Both the position numbers and the translations under genes were made by a program. 64,000 nucleotides of DNA from Siphonodentalium dalli (Eukaryota > Mollusca > Scaphopoda > Gadilida > Siphonodentaliidae): assembly GCA_032622095.1 (NCBI GenBank), contig CP136063.1:216955982-217019981 (forward strand), given 5' to 3'. This document shows, piece by piece, positions 12,374-25,600 of this stretch (position 1 is the stretch's first letter; every line of letters begins with the position of its first letter). The notes under the pieces are model-generated. The model was not told the DNA's origin. It did no database searches and saw only the letters and a list, made by a program, of their open reading frames with translations.

Positions 12374-15300
12374 TCACTCGGAGTTCTCGGAGAACTCTGA
12401 CAAATTGAGCGATTGACAGGTTATCAACATCAAGCTGGCACCATCAGATGACGTTTCGTCTTCCACTGTGTTATTATATGCTGCGCTGCACACATCCGTT
12501 CTATCTGCAAAGAAAGATATTGTTGGTGTATTGCTGTAGAATTTACTCAAAACTCAGATATAGATCTACAATAATCATTGTCAGGATGTGAACGAGAGCA
12601 AATATGGTCTAATTATATTTGCTGAAAACTGTATAAAGTACTGGCTGCATGAGTTGACATTGTCTTAAAGTTTTATTCATGGCATGCTAGAAATAAAACA
12701 CACACCGATCTCGTGTTAACGCTGAACAGACGTCAATAGTTGTTAAATTTGTCGGTCAATCGGTCAACACACAACTCTGACTCTTCTCCGTCAGACAAAC
12801 AATCTCCCGAGCCACAAGTTGGCATAATAATTTATGCATTGAATGTTTGAAAACAATTCGAGGAATATTTACACTAGTTGGTGGTGAAATAATTTGATAT
12901 CTTTTTACAAACTTATAACGCCATAATATCTACGATAAGTGTCATCCAAAATGTTGAACCAACACACTGAATGAAGTCATTGATCCAACTTATATATTTT
13001 TGTTAATGGCCCTCAAATATAGTTGAATACACCTACCAAGTTGGTCAGGGCGAAGTTGATCTTCAGCTGCGCTGCTACCCTGTTGGCTACCTTCTTCCAC
13101 ATTCATTCGTCCTGCAAAGAAAGATAAGAATGTTTAATATTTTAGTATCTGAAACAGCATAGTCATTGTCATTAGTGCAGCATTCATTCATAACTCAGAT
13201 ACAGATCTACAATCATTGTCAGGACGTGAACATGAGCAAATATCGTGTAATTCCATTTACTGAAAACTTTATAAAATACTTGTTCCATGATATTACATTT
13301 TATTCATTGCAGGCTTGAAATAAAACACACATAAATCTTGTGCTAACGCTGAATAGAAGTCAATATTTTGCTAAATTTGTCGGTCCACACACAACTCTGA
13401 CTCCTTTCTGTTGAAATAAAGAGAATAAAGAGAAACGAAATAATTACTACGATACGATACGAAGTGGCATCCAATATTTAGAACTAACATATTGAATTAA
13501 ATCAATGATGCAACATATTTATTTTTTATAATGGCCATCAAAATAGTGGAAAACACCTACCAAGTGCCGCGAGGCGATTAAGCTGTTCAGCTGAATAACA
13601 GCCGCCCGATCTAAGAGTTGTGTACACATCACCTAAAAGATGATTTAAACGTTGACTATATGTGAAAGAAATTAATGTGTGGAACATTTCACTGGTTTAT
13701 GAAACTAACTACATGTACTATATCGTTGGTGGTGAAATTAATAAAACCTTTACAAATTGACACCACCCCCAGAAAAACGTGTTGAAACCATTGCAATGTA
13801 AATATTACTGTTACAGTTATTTGCGAAGGTGATTAAAAATTCATTTCAAAATCTATTTTTTTTAAATGTTTTCAATGATTTTTCCTTTTCCTTTGTTTAC
13901 CTTGATGTGCTTATTGAACTTTTGTATTTTTCTAAACAGTATGTTTACATAACAATGGTTTTGAAATGAGAAACCTTGTTATTGAAAAATTATTAATAAT
14001 AATTAATCTATTTTACATGAACTTGTTGGTGATCGTTGTTTAACAGATGGTCATTACTTTTCAAATGTAGTAACCGCATATAACATCTTTACAATTGATG
14101 ACACCGACATATATCAACTCTTTAATATAATTAAGCAATTATATGTGATGGATGTATCGTGCATACATGTACCTATGTGATTAGGACAAGATATTATAAG
14201 GTCAGAAGCGCCGAGATGTTAATACTGATGGTACTATACTCATTGAGTCGTTCTCCAGAGGCTTTATTACGTGGGCAGATTATGATTCATTACAATCCAT
14301 ACACAATCGTTCGTCGATAGAGTAGACACTAATCGTAATTTCGTGATAATCAGGTAAATAGTAATCATAATCCGACATTCATTATGTCAACAAACCAAGG
14401 ATCCACCGCGTCGCGGTATCAAAACACAGCAAACCGTTCATTGGGTACAAATTATTGTAGAATATAAAGGACTCACATCAAAACTGTTCACGAAATATGA
14501 ATTACATGAATATGTATTGCCCCACTAAATAAGGCCTCTGGAGAAGTCTTTGGTATGATTCGCGTATCGAATGATTCCACAAACTTACCTAAATCCAGCA
14601 CAGTGTCGTTGTCTGGGTGCATATTATATCTGAAATAATATACAATGGAGTATCATAGGGTTACGATTTTGGACAAAACTCTGTTTTGGTGTACATTAAT
14701 GATTCCCCGATAATAAGTGAACATTGTTAGGATAGGACCAATATCTATGAACTGCCGTTCATAGCAGATATCATTTGTGCAATCAACAAAGTATGTAAAA
14801 TGTATATAGCTTGACAGCTCTTGTTAAAAACCGATGTCATTCATTTCCGTTCCCAAACTCCAGTAACTAAAATAAATATGACAGAAGACCCAAAGCACCC
14901 AGCATTATTAGGAAAGGAAGATTATTCCGTTGACAGGCGCGGGAGCACACCATTAGCATATCCTTCTGTGTGTAACAATGAGAGAAGAGAGCATAAGTTA
15001 TCGAGAATCTGATAAAGGAAATCCAGTTATTGGATGCACGTAGAGGCAATTGTTGCAACACCGAGACCTTCGTGATAATTATGCTATAAAATATTGTCTT
15101 TGATAACATAATCAGTTAATGGAGCTTTTCACAGCTGTCAATCAAATAATTATTAGCATATATATTCTACCAAACGCTTGCTCAATGAGAATTAATTGTT
15201 CACCTAGGTACTCATATCCACGCATACTTTCAGTGTTCAATTACATACTTTCAAACAAGATTTGTGTTATCAAATTATAATATTCTGAGATTTTGATTGT

Positions 15301-18300
15301 GCAATAAGGTTGGAAATTCAACAATGATTATAACAGTTTTCTTGCATATCAGTAGCTCTGTGAAACCAATTAAACTGTTGCTGCAGATACTTTATCTCCT
15401 AGCAACATTAAGCTCCCATTAATGTGGAAAGCTCAATTTTATAGCAAGCCTAAGGTCGTACCGTGTGGTTGGCCGCATATCTTGCTACCATATATTGAAG
15501 TGTTATATTTCTTAACCGATTTGTTAGGCTACAGTGTAATAGACGACCGTATCGTGCCTAACGTATTGGATTATGTTAATATCTACTCACATGAAATCGT
15601 TGTAGGATCCGATAAGGCCATTCCTCGGACCATTAACTCTAAAAAATATTTAAATTTAATTATTGACAATATCCTGCAACTTTGCCTGACAGTATTAACT
15701 GGTTGATTACACTGCCTACGTTGACCATAGCCACTGCTGAAGGATATATGTCTACGTATACACTCGTCAATTTTCGTTAGCTATAATATTCTATAGAATC
15801 ATGCTGATACAGGGTTAAAAAGATTGTGATAAAAGATATGGCCATGCATTGCTACTCATAAAATTCCCAGCCTCAAACTGGGCATAGCAACTCACTATCG
15901 CAGAAAAAGGGCCAGGTTACTACGAATCGGGCGGGTGGTTCGTTTTGGGCAAAGACCACTTTAATGCAGGAAATTCGGCTACTTCATGGGTGTAAAAGCA
16001 CATTTTGATAACAAAAATTCGTTCCAAATTTATATTATAACGTCCTGACGGGGTACCCGTCCTGACGGGGAGAGTCGTTGTGTTGTCTTTTTTACAAAAT
16101 CGGCCCAGCGGATACCGAGATACATGATCAAGGTCATTTGAAAGGTCAAGGTAACGCTGGGTGGGACGAAAGTGATTGGCATCCCCATCTACACCAACAC
16201 CCCAAAAATGGTGGAAATCGGCCCAGCGGATACCGAGATACAGGTTCAAGGTCATTTGAAAGGTCAAGGTCACGCCGCTACCCTTTGAAAATGTTTGCAA
16301 ACCCGAACCATCCCTACCTACGAAATTTCATCCCGATCGTCCCATCGGATTCTGAGATAGAGAGTCAAGGTCACTCGAAGGTCAAGGTCACGCCGCATGG
16401 GCATCTCGGTGGGACGAAATTTATTGGAATCCCCATCTACACCCCGAAAATGGTGGAAATTGGCATAGCGGATACCGAGATACGGGTTAGTCGAATTACG
16501 TATCGAAATTGCTCAGCACCTCAAACTACCCGTTTCCACCAAGTTCGGTGGAAATCGGCTCAGCGGATCCCGAGATATGAGTTCAAGGTCACTCGAAGGT
16601 CAAGGTCACGCCGCACGGGCAGACGGGCAGATCCGTGTTATTCATGTGTTCAACGTACACCAACACCCCAAAAATGGTGGAAATCGGCCCAGCGGATACC
16701 GAGATACGGGTTCAAGGTAATTTGAAAGGTCAAGGTCACGCCGCACGGGTATCCGGGCGTGACGAAATTGCTCGGCCCCTCAAACTTCACCCACATACCA
16801 AACTCGGTCGAAATCGGCCCAGCAGGAGCCGAGATACAGGTTGAAGGTCACCGGTTTGAAGGTCAATGTCACGCCGCCCGGGCAAACGGATAGGCCCATG
16901 TTAGTCCTCGGATCGAATTACGTGCCCGTACCCAATTTCGTCGAAATCGGTTCAGCCGTTTTCGAGTCCATCGTGGCCACACACACAGACAGACTTTCCT
17001 CAAATATATAATTGACAAGAAAACCATAGTCAGAAATGGTAACGCCACCAAGATCATATTATTAGCCATAAATAGAAATGATAATATTATGATATAAACT
17101 AGCTTTCAAATTCCATGTGGGAAATTTGGATACTTAAATTCCATATATCAAGTTTTCCCGTTTCTCGTGTTATACATTACATTCTTCAAGCTGTCTTTTT
17201 TATTACACTAGCTGGTGGGCCCGACATCGTCCGGGCTGTTTCCCATTTAATTTGACCTTGAATTGACTATTTTTGAAAGTCAAGTCATGATTTGACCCGT
17301 CCAAAACACTCTCCGGAGAAAAGTACCCCGTATCAAATTTCGTCCGTTTTACCCGATTTGACCTTGAATTGACCATTTCGAATGTCAAGGTCAGGTCGGG
17401 GTCACGATTTGACCCGTCCAAAACACTCCCCTGACAAAAGTACTCCTAGGTATCAAATTTCATCGAAATCAATCCTGTTTACCCGATTTGACCTTTTATT
17501 GGCCATATTGAGGTCACGCCGGGGTCACGATTTGACCCGTCCAAAACACTCCCCGGATAAAAGTAGCCATAAGTATAAAATTTCGTCGAAATCCGTCCGG
17601 ACGTAAGCACGACATGGTACTTGTGAGGTGCGTTCTTTTGTTTGCATGACTTGTGTGGTGCAGCCCACAAGTAACGTACGGAAAATCCAATTTTAAAGAG
17701 CGGCCCCAAACCTCGCCCAAACGCACCCACCCTAAAGTGGAATTCAACTTATACGGGACCAAAACCGGTCAATAGTGGTGTTATAAACTGTTTTACAAAC
17801 ATCTCCGTTATTTCGTTAATATTACGTTTTTCTAAATATTTTTTTTCTCTAAATACGTATTTCAGAAAAAACACATAATCTGATAAATGTTATATCGACG
17901 AAATAACGGAGATGTTTGTGGAATAAACCAGTTAGAAAAAAAATGTTAATTTCATCGCACCCCACAAGTACCCTCTGGTGAGAGCGTTTTACCCAATTTG
18001 AACTTGTCAATTGTTTTAAAGGTCAAGGTGAGGTCGGGTCACGATTTGACCCGTCCAAAACACTCCCCGGACACAAGTATCCCTAAGTATCAAATTTCGT
18101 CGAAATCCATCTTTGATTACCACACGATCGCACGCTTTCCAAAGGGTGTGGTAATATCAATATCAGCACATGTGCTAATCTGTGTCGGACTATTTTATTC
18201 AGCGGGGTAAGACTACAGCTTTTAAAGCGACCCATTTTTACTTTAACATCGACCTAATTACTAGCCTAGTACATAATACTAAAAGTACATATATATATAA

Positions 18301-21300
18301 GACACAGGGGTCCGGGATTTTTTTTATTATATTATTTTTATGGTCACATTCCTCATTTTAAAGAAATAATACCAAGCTTCGTGAAAATGGCTTCAAAATC
18401 ACTATTTTTCAAAATACCAAATGTGTTGACAGGACTGCCCCTTCCTTAAATATTATAATAGTCTTCAAAACTAACATCTATAAAATAGGATAAAGCAAAA
18501 CAAGTTTTAAAAATCTATTCCCAAATTCCCAAAAAATTAATTTTTTTTTTTTAATCTGCCGATCTGCCCTGCCCATCCGTTTGATCGCCTATATAATTTA
18601 TAGCCAAAGTTATAAACATTATTTGCGCCCTTAATCCCCGGCTTACGTGCATGCTATGACCACACATTTTCAGAGGGGTTCAATCGTTTTGTCGCCTTTT
18701 GTCTGACAGGCAGACGAACTCAATTTATTTTTATAGTAGTAAAGGTTAATGCTAATGTCACTATATATTTGCACGCGTGACACCCCCGCCAACAACCCCG
18801 CCATCGCCAGTGTACGCCCGTGGCATCGGCACAGAAACTGGCCAACATCCCGCGACTGGACGTCGCCTTGATATGAATCGAGCATTGGTCCCAGTTTTAC
18901 TATACGAGTAGGCTGCACATTCAAGAATGGACAGGCCATAGGTAAAATAAAGTCCATCCTGATTACGATACGGCAAACTAACTTCATTTTTATTATTCGA
19001 TTAAAACAAGTCGTTACTCTTTTCATCATTACTATCAATAAAATACGGATAATGCATGCATGCAAGAAACAGGTCTGTTGTCTTGTGACAAACGCATGGC
19101 AAAATAGCCTACAGGTCTCTTTGAAAAGCCGACGAAATTCCTAACAGATGTACACATCGTTTATGAATTTCGTCTGCTTTTCAAAGACAAAGGCGAAGCA
19201 GTTAACCAAACTCCAGACAGAGGTATCTCTCATCGCTCCGGGGCGATAGCGTTGAGGGCGCTGAATGGAGTTTGGCAGTTAACACGTGCTGTGATAAACA
19301 CAATCGATTAATTATCTTCATCCCGGCACTCTGAACCAACGGAGCATATCGGTACGATTGAGTCAGAGTACGAAACTACATAATTACCCACAATTCAATA
19401 TCCCAGTGATACAGGCGAAATTAAATTTTCGAAAACAAATTACACCGGTGGCGTAAATTAGTGAATAAACATTGATATCTAGCTGTCGGCTGTCATTGTA
19501 TCCGCGACTCTTGTGTCTGCTTATAATTTGCGCGCGCTCAATGCCTCTATAGTAATATAACAACGCATGTCCACCTTACAATATAATATATATGTTCTAA
19601 TTATGTAAAAATAAAAGAAGGTTTAAACAAGTTTGACCTGAATATTTGCCAAACAAAAACACGCTCCATTATCTACCGTATGAACTCAAATAGTGCATGC
19701 ACTCAGACTACCTTCTGAAACCCTTACTGTCTGAAATTTGTTATCGTGTGAAGGACCAAAATAAATTAAAAAACATTAATATTATTCAACCACGTTTGCA
19801 ACAATCTGGCATACATCAACACTCATTACTGGATTATCTTTTCAGACACGTTGTATGGTTGTATGTTAATTGTACCTCTAAAGTAATAGTTCTGCAAATA
19901 TTTTCCAGCAGACAGTCATATTTTCAGATAGTAGATAGAGTATAGAACCTAGTTGGATTCCTATGCTAGATATTCACAAAATTAGAACACATCTCTCATA
20001 GGTTGAGGGTAAAACTATGTTGTTATAGTACTATAGCATACTTTGGCTATACCGGATACTGTTATTTTTTTCTTTCAAATATATTATTTTAAATATACTA
20101 TATATTGATATTTTATGTGATGTTACGTATTTTTAACTTAAGAGCAGATATCCTATATCATTTGGGGTTTATGGATAACTTATTCAAAGAAATGTCGAAA
20201 TAATATCGGGATGATTGAGACAGCCATGTGTCATATAAGTTACGATTTCCCTGGCCCCGCCATAAATTATGCATTCCTTCACAGTATTCTTATATATTAT
20301 GGGAATTTAAAAAGAAAATTTACCCCCAACCTACATGTAACCTATGTTTTTGCTTTCCGTTGCCGAAAACAACGGTAATTGTTTATGCCTTACAATTACC
20401 TAATTTTATAAGAAATATCAATGAGCATATTATACGCAGTCATGATAGGCAGATTTAGATCAACTTAAAAAATAAATCCAATGGGGGTAATTGGGAAGTA
20501 CTGATGCCATGTATATGTATTTATACATATATATACAATGTAAGATTTGTAATATTTGAAAGATAGCACTTAATGTCCTTGCTATACTTATATTCTGGTA
20601 ATAAATTCCCATGCAAAAGACTGAAAGGCTAGACAATTGTCAATTTTGCAACAATGCTATATGTCGAATGATGCAAGTATGTTATCGTGATACCTATAAA
20701 TTTACCCATATATTAAATTTAGAACATGTTCAATGAAATTCTTAGTTGGAAGACATGTTAGTGTTTCCAATATATATCTTTGATATCCTTGTAGCATGAT
20801 ATTGTGGCATTACCACTATGCTGACGCATGTCCTTCATTAAGGGTACGTTCATACGCTGGCAAAATAGCACTGCAAAATGCCATGCCCGATGGTCATTTT
20901 GTTAGCTGGCATTTTTGCAGGTTACCGACTAGCTCGTGCTCCGTCGTGGCTGGCTGACAACAAACAACGACTATTTATGATAACGGCGTCTAATTCTTTG
21001 CCGGTGCCCATAAAACGAGGCCACTAACAATAATTAAAAGTATCCGTGTTGTCTTTGATTCGAATTGTGTATCGGGGAGAGGCATTGATAGAACAATTTG
21101 TTCTCAGCTATTGTCATAATCATACTTAATTATACACGTATATGCGAGGAAACTCATGACGTGGTTTAAAGAGTTCCGAAAGTGGTACTTTTCAGAAATG
21201 GAGCTAGTGGAATGGGGCAAGCAAAATGGACACAAGCAGTGTCGCCAACTTCACCAAAGATATATCATGGTGGGAGTATTGACAGTTGTGATAATGGTTC

Positions 21301-21320
21301 GTCTTTTGCATTCATAAAGC

Positions 21321-21355
<35 letters not shown>

Positions 21356-22291
21356 TATATGTAACTATGCAGTCAAGTATTATAAAAAACATCAATACAA
21401 GGCGGGTACCAATGGCTAAGTACGGACCCACCATCTCTCTGAGTGACGTTATGGTACTCATATATCAGCCCCATCCAATCGATGGAGCTGGTCTTGGCGA
21501 TCTCACATTCCAACATATCAAGTGACTGGCCTAAAAATACCAACATGCACTGAGTTCTTAATATATTGCAAAAAGCTCAGTGATATCAGCAATCATTGAA
21601 AACCCGCTGTCGTACATGATCACTACTAACGCTGATTTGTTGACAACCGGCAGAAATTAATCCGTTTTTGCAATTTTGCAGTTTGCGGCAATATTTCCAG
21701 CGTATGAACTTACCCTAATTAACATTATTGTGTTTCCAAAACATCAACATATACACATTTACACATTTACCAGGTTGCATTTGATCACACAGTGAACACG
21801 TATGTCGAAAAATAGTGACATTATTCACCCTTCCGGTGTTACCAGCCTCATACTGGGGGAGGTATATTGAGTGCTCAAACACGTGCACATAGCATGTATT
21901 TTCATCGAATTTGGCAGTGTGGCAGGTTATTATTTTTCAATAATTTATGAGCGATGATTCGTTCGTAGAATCAATTTTGTTTATCATTGTGTTTCTTCTC
22001 GATTATTTTGGTCGCCGTAATGCCACAAATTAAAGTAATCAATTTTGTTTGGGTTTCTCTATAAACGAATAACAATTTGCTTGATTATGAGACAACGAGA
22101 CAACGTTTAATCATTTTCACATGCGATATCATATGCGATTAAGAAGTGCTGCATTGTGCATTTGTGGCCTAGACGCATAAGCTTGTCAACAATGATATTA
22201 TCAACATGATCAATTACCTTTCATTCGCACTAGCACTGTAGTTGGTCACGGTAATGCCAAGTTCATCAGGTGTCAGTATTTCGTCCGCCAT
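12374..22291 (-). CDS. Gene A: five-exon gene for a small acidic protein, unrecognised
   Basis: The coding exons, in transcript order on the minus strand, are 22291-22218, 14629-14589, 13632-13561, 13111-13037 and 12504-12374. They sum to 393 nt, a predicted 130-residue protein. Every join has AG acceptor and GT donor (gtaatt, gtaagt, gtaggt, gtaggt) and keeps phase. Exons 3 and 4 are both phase 1-1, so they could be duplicated or skipped without a shift. The protein starts MADEILTPDELGITVTNY, has a glycine/cysteine segment in exon 3 (SGGCYSAEQLNRLAAL), and ends in a serine- and acid-rich tail (exon 5, ...LSEFSENSE). I see no signal peptide or membrane segment. The acceptor just 5' of the ATG implies an upstream 5'UTR exon. 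Paralogous exons in gene B (54680-61489) support reality. Function is unknown, and no known domain is seen. It could be a decaying family member, but all five exons are unbroken. Confidence 0.7.
12480..13600 (-). repeat. Tandem duplication within gene A introns
   Basis: Intron sequence around 12540-12800 ('actcagatatagatctacaa', 'catgagttgacattgtct', 'aaatttgtcggtca...cacacaactctgactc') recurs at about 13190-13410. A third, diverged copy lies at 54930-55140 in gene B. This indicates that an exon-plus-intron unit of about 600 bp was duplicated. Confidence 0.7.
14630..16090. other. Gene A intron 1, proximal part
   Basis: The first 90 bases beyond exon 2 resemble the intron beside the gene B exon at 59071-59138 ('caatgg.gt.tcata', 'attaatgattcccc.gataa'). 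Beyond that nothing is recognised. A 94-codon frame at 15422-15706 has no motif. Confidence 0.5.
16098..16995 (+). repeat. Tandem array of 'ggtcaaggtcacgccgc' units with RTE/SINE-like tail
   Basis: About eight diverged units of roughly 110-130 bp each carry 'gaaatcggcccagcggatac', 'gagatacaggttcaaggtca' and 'aaggtcaaggtcacgccgc'. The last unit continues into 'ggttcagccgttttcgagtc' and 'cacacacacagacagactt', a 3' tail I associate with RTE-type or derived elements in protostomes. The long open frame across it is a by-product of the repeat. Confidence 0.75.
17255..18115 (+). repeat. Tandem array of 'gatttgacccgtccaaaaca' units
   Basis: Four units of about 120 bp (near 17255, 17350, 17475 and 18000) share 'acccgatttgaccttgaatt', 'ggtcacgatttgacccgtcc', 'aaaacactcccc' and 'tatcaaatttcgtcgaaat'. 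The last unit is separated from the others by about 400 bp holding the hairpin at 17795-17919. Confidence 0.8.
17795..17919. repeat. 22-bp perfect inverted repeat
   Basis: Arms 17795-17816 and 17898-17919 are exact reverse complements (core catctccgttatttcg), with an 81-nt AT-rich spacer. It interrupts the array described at 17255-18115. Confidence 0.85.
18120..20837. other. Gene A intron 1, no gene recognised
   Basis: It contains a hairpin at 19119-19186 (22-bp arms, one mismatch) and an 'actatagcatactttgg' phrase at about 20028 that recurs at about 30100. Nothing else can be supported. The 131-codon minus frame at 18670-19065 has no motif. Confidence 0.5.
20838..21722. mobile_element. Inverted-repeat element M6 with TTAA at its ends
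   Basis: The left end TTAA-GGGTACGTTCATACGCTGG pairs with the right end ccagcgtatgaacttaccc, which is followed by taaTTAA. The body is about 880 bp and non-coding, with a (TA)n tract inside. The right TTAA is offset by three bases, so the duplication is not exact. It is inserted in gene A intron 1. Confidence 0.65.
21318..21362 (+). repeat. (TA)n microsatellite
   Basis: Two TA runs broken by single 'tatg' interruptions. Confidence 0.95.
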
Positions 22292-22699
22292 ATATCCCTG
22301 TAACATGAAAAGTTTTAGTAAGATACCTATGTCATCACATAATCTATAGATTGCGTTTGACTATACATTATTTGATTGAAAATAGATTTTTAAAGCTTAT
22401 TACAGGTGAGAAAATATGTTAGTAAGTGGTTCTAATACAGTCAATTTGACCGACCGTACAAAAGACCCAGTCTTGATGTTGGATATTTGAAAATAATGTT
22501 GTAAACTTTTTTTGTCTCTCGTTGGGTTTTGCGACAACCTCAAAGTCAGAATTAGGTGGAACCCTAATGGTACTTCGTATGGTCATGGTCGCAAAATTGT
22601 ACGAAATGTAGAGTCATGCCTATGTTATATAAAGTCATATATTATTATATATTATCATATTAGAGCTTGGAATGCCAAAACGTCACCTAATTAGTTGGC

Positions 22700-25600
22700 C
22701 CAACAATTAATTATGCACAAGAAAATAACCTGACACCGAGTTTTATGAAAAAACGGTACGCCCTTCCCCCACCCTCATAAAATCATGTCAGTTATGCGTC
22801 ATCCCATTCCCTCCTCATCACCACCTGACATACATATCACAGATTTTAAAGCGCAATTATGCTTTTAGATCGTATTTGAAGTTCTTTCAGTGTCAGGACA
22901 ACGTGTTATCTACCCCCCCCCCCCCCCCCCATATTGCAACCCAACCCACGTAATTTTGGGTAAGGATTGAAAATCATTATTCCCGATGCTCGAGATCATA
23001 CTCTCCGTGCGTAGAGCAAATACAAAAATATATAAATGCTATTCGCCACCCGGTAAACTGCCGCTTCAAAATATACAAAAACAAAATATAGTTTAGATAA
23101 TGAGCACTAATTATTCAATTACCAAATAAGATTTTACACTGGTCTCGCTAAGTGGGTTAAATATCTCCCATAAGATTACATGGTGTATTCTCATCGGTTG
23201 ACCGAAACGAGCCTACTGAAAGGTCATCGCGCGTCAGAAGATCTGCTTAATGACCCCTTCGTTTCATGCTGTCTACAAACAGCATAACACGTACTATATA
23301 CACTGTTCCAATGGCTTTTACTTAGAACGACAGATTTCGGTCGCGTTAATGACGTAAGTTGTATATTTTAAGCAATAGGTTGACCGATGTATATATGTAT
23401 TTCAAGCATAAAGCGCCCATATAATATCACAATTTAGCATACAAGATATCCATTACAATAAAAATTATATTATGATTTACATATAAAGTAGGTTATTCCA
23501 CTCTTGAAATAAATATAAACTTTATAACAAATCAGAATTATAAATGGCATAAAATATCTTATTTGCAGAACTAGACATATTCTCTCGGAACCCATGCATA
23601 CATGGTGGTGGTGTATAATAATGGCGACCCGAAGGGAGTGGTTGGAAATTGCAGTTCACAATTGTAGATTTTTCAAAGCTTGAAGATAGATTTTTTTCAA
23701 ACAACTGCAACATTGCAACATCGCAGTCATTTGCTGACGCAATTTTACACTAAGTTGAAATCGGAAATCTCATCGCCCAATTGCGAGTTAAATAATCCTG
23801 TGTTAAAAATACTAAGATCGGTTTCCTGTTAAGCCAAAACGACAAAACATGAGCGCATTCAGCAATGATGGAAATACGGATCAGTCTCAAAAGACAGCAA
23901 AGCAACCAAAGAAGAAACCGAATCAACAGGCACGAAGTACAGAAAAGGATACGTCAGTAAACCTAAACACAATCAAAAGGCAAGAGTGCAAGAGATGCTT
24001 TATGATATGAATTGAACAAAATACTTGAACAATAAACTTGATAAATGTTTGAGGACCTGGATACAAAATTGAAAGCATCGAGGACAAAATTATCAAAACG
24101 GAAGACCTGACCAAAATCAGATAAGAATTAATTGAAACTTCAAAAACTGAGTTACAAACAACCCGAATGAAAAAAAAAAAAATACTAGAAACGGAGAATA
24201 TTATGCTAAAGGAATAACTAAATTAAGTAACAACAAAACTTATGGAGCTGGCACAGTCAATAAAAAAAACTATCAGAGTAAAAATCTGCTTGAACAACAT
24301 ACATGGAAAGAAAGCATAAGAAGCATAGGTACTCCTGGCCCTGGTGAAGATGAGTGTGAAGTAGCAGTTGTGAAAGTCCTAAATGGAATTCTTGGCCTAG
24401 AGTTGAACAAAAAGAAATCAGTATTGCACATCGACTTGGATCATATAACACCAGTAAACAAAGGCCAATAATAGTGAAATTCTTTTCTAGGAGAACCAAG
24501 TTGGCAGCTATTAGAGAAAGGAAGAAGCTGAAGGGTACATATATTGTGATAAGAGAAGATCTGACCTCACAGAATTATGAATGAGTTATGATAGCCAAAG
24601 ATGATGATCACTGGACGGCTTGTTTGTTTAAAGCAGATTTTTTCTTAATTTCATTAGCATCTACTCTAACTGACAGTTTTTTCAATGACTTCATTTTGTT
24701 GTTACTTTAGTTAGTTATTCCTTAAGTTTAGTATTCTATGTTTCTAGTGCTTTTGTTTTTGTTTTGTTTTTTCATTCAGGTTGTTTGTAACCTCAGTTTT
24801 TGCAGTTTCAATTAATTCTTATTTGATTTTTTTCAACTTTGTGTCAAAGACCTCAATCATGATAAATTGATCAAGTTGTTCAATTGTTCAATTCATATCG
24901 TGAAGCATCTCTTGCCTTTTGATTGTGTTTATGATTACTGACAAATCCTTTTCCTGTACGTCCTGTTGATTTGGTTTCCTGCTCATATATTATGGGTATC
25001 ACAAAATCAAAAAAAAATCTTCTGAGACTAATCCGTACTTCCATCATTGCTGGGTGCGCTCATGTTTTGTCGTGTTTGCTAAACAGGAAACCGATCTCAG
25101 TATTTTGTAACACAGGATTATTTACCTCGCAATTGGGCGATGAGATTTCCTATTTCAACTTAGTGTAAAATTTCATCAGCGAATGACTGCGAGTGTCGAG
25201 CGATCTTATCGGTAGTCGGTGAATTATATTTAGGTAACACAATGTTGCGGTTGTTTTGAGAAAATCTATCTTCAAGCTTTTAAAAATCTACAATTGTGAA
25301 CTGCAATTTCCATCCATTCCCTTCGGGTAGCCATTGTTATACACCACCACCGTGTACGCATGGGTTTCGAGAGAGAACGGCTGTAGTTCTACAAATAAGA
25401 TACTTTATGCCATTTATAATTCTGATTTGTTATAAAGCTCATTTCTTTCGTCATTGGAATAACTTACTTTATATGTAATTCATAATATAATTGTTATTGT
25501 AATGGATAACATGTATGCTAAATTGTTATATTATTATATGGGCGCTTTAAAACGTATATGCATATTGCTTTAAAATATACAACTTACGTCATTAGCGGGA

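Noticed and set aside
16078-16725. Open frame of 215 codons on the plus strand
   Set aside because: It runs through the 'ggtcaaggtcacgccgc' tandem array; its apparent protein repeats follow the DNA repeat and no domain is present.
22911-22930. C-run and other homopolymer runs as CRISPR or regulatory sites
   Set aside because: They are simple homopolymers next to repeats in a eukaryotic sequence; no spacer-repeat pattern exists.
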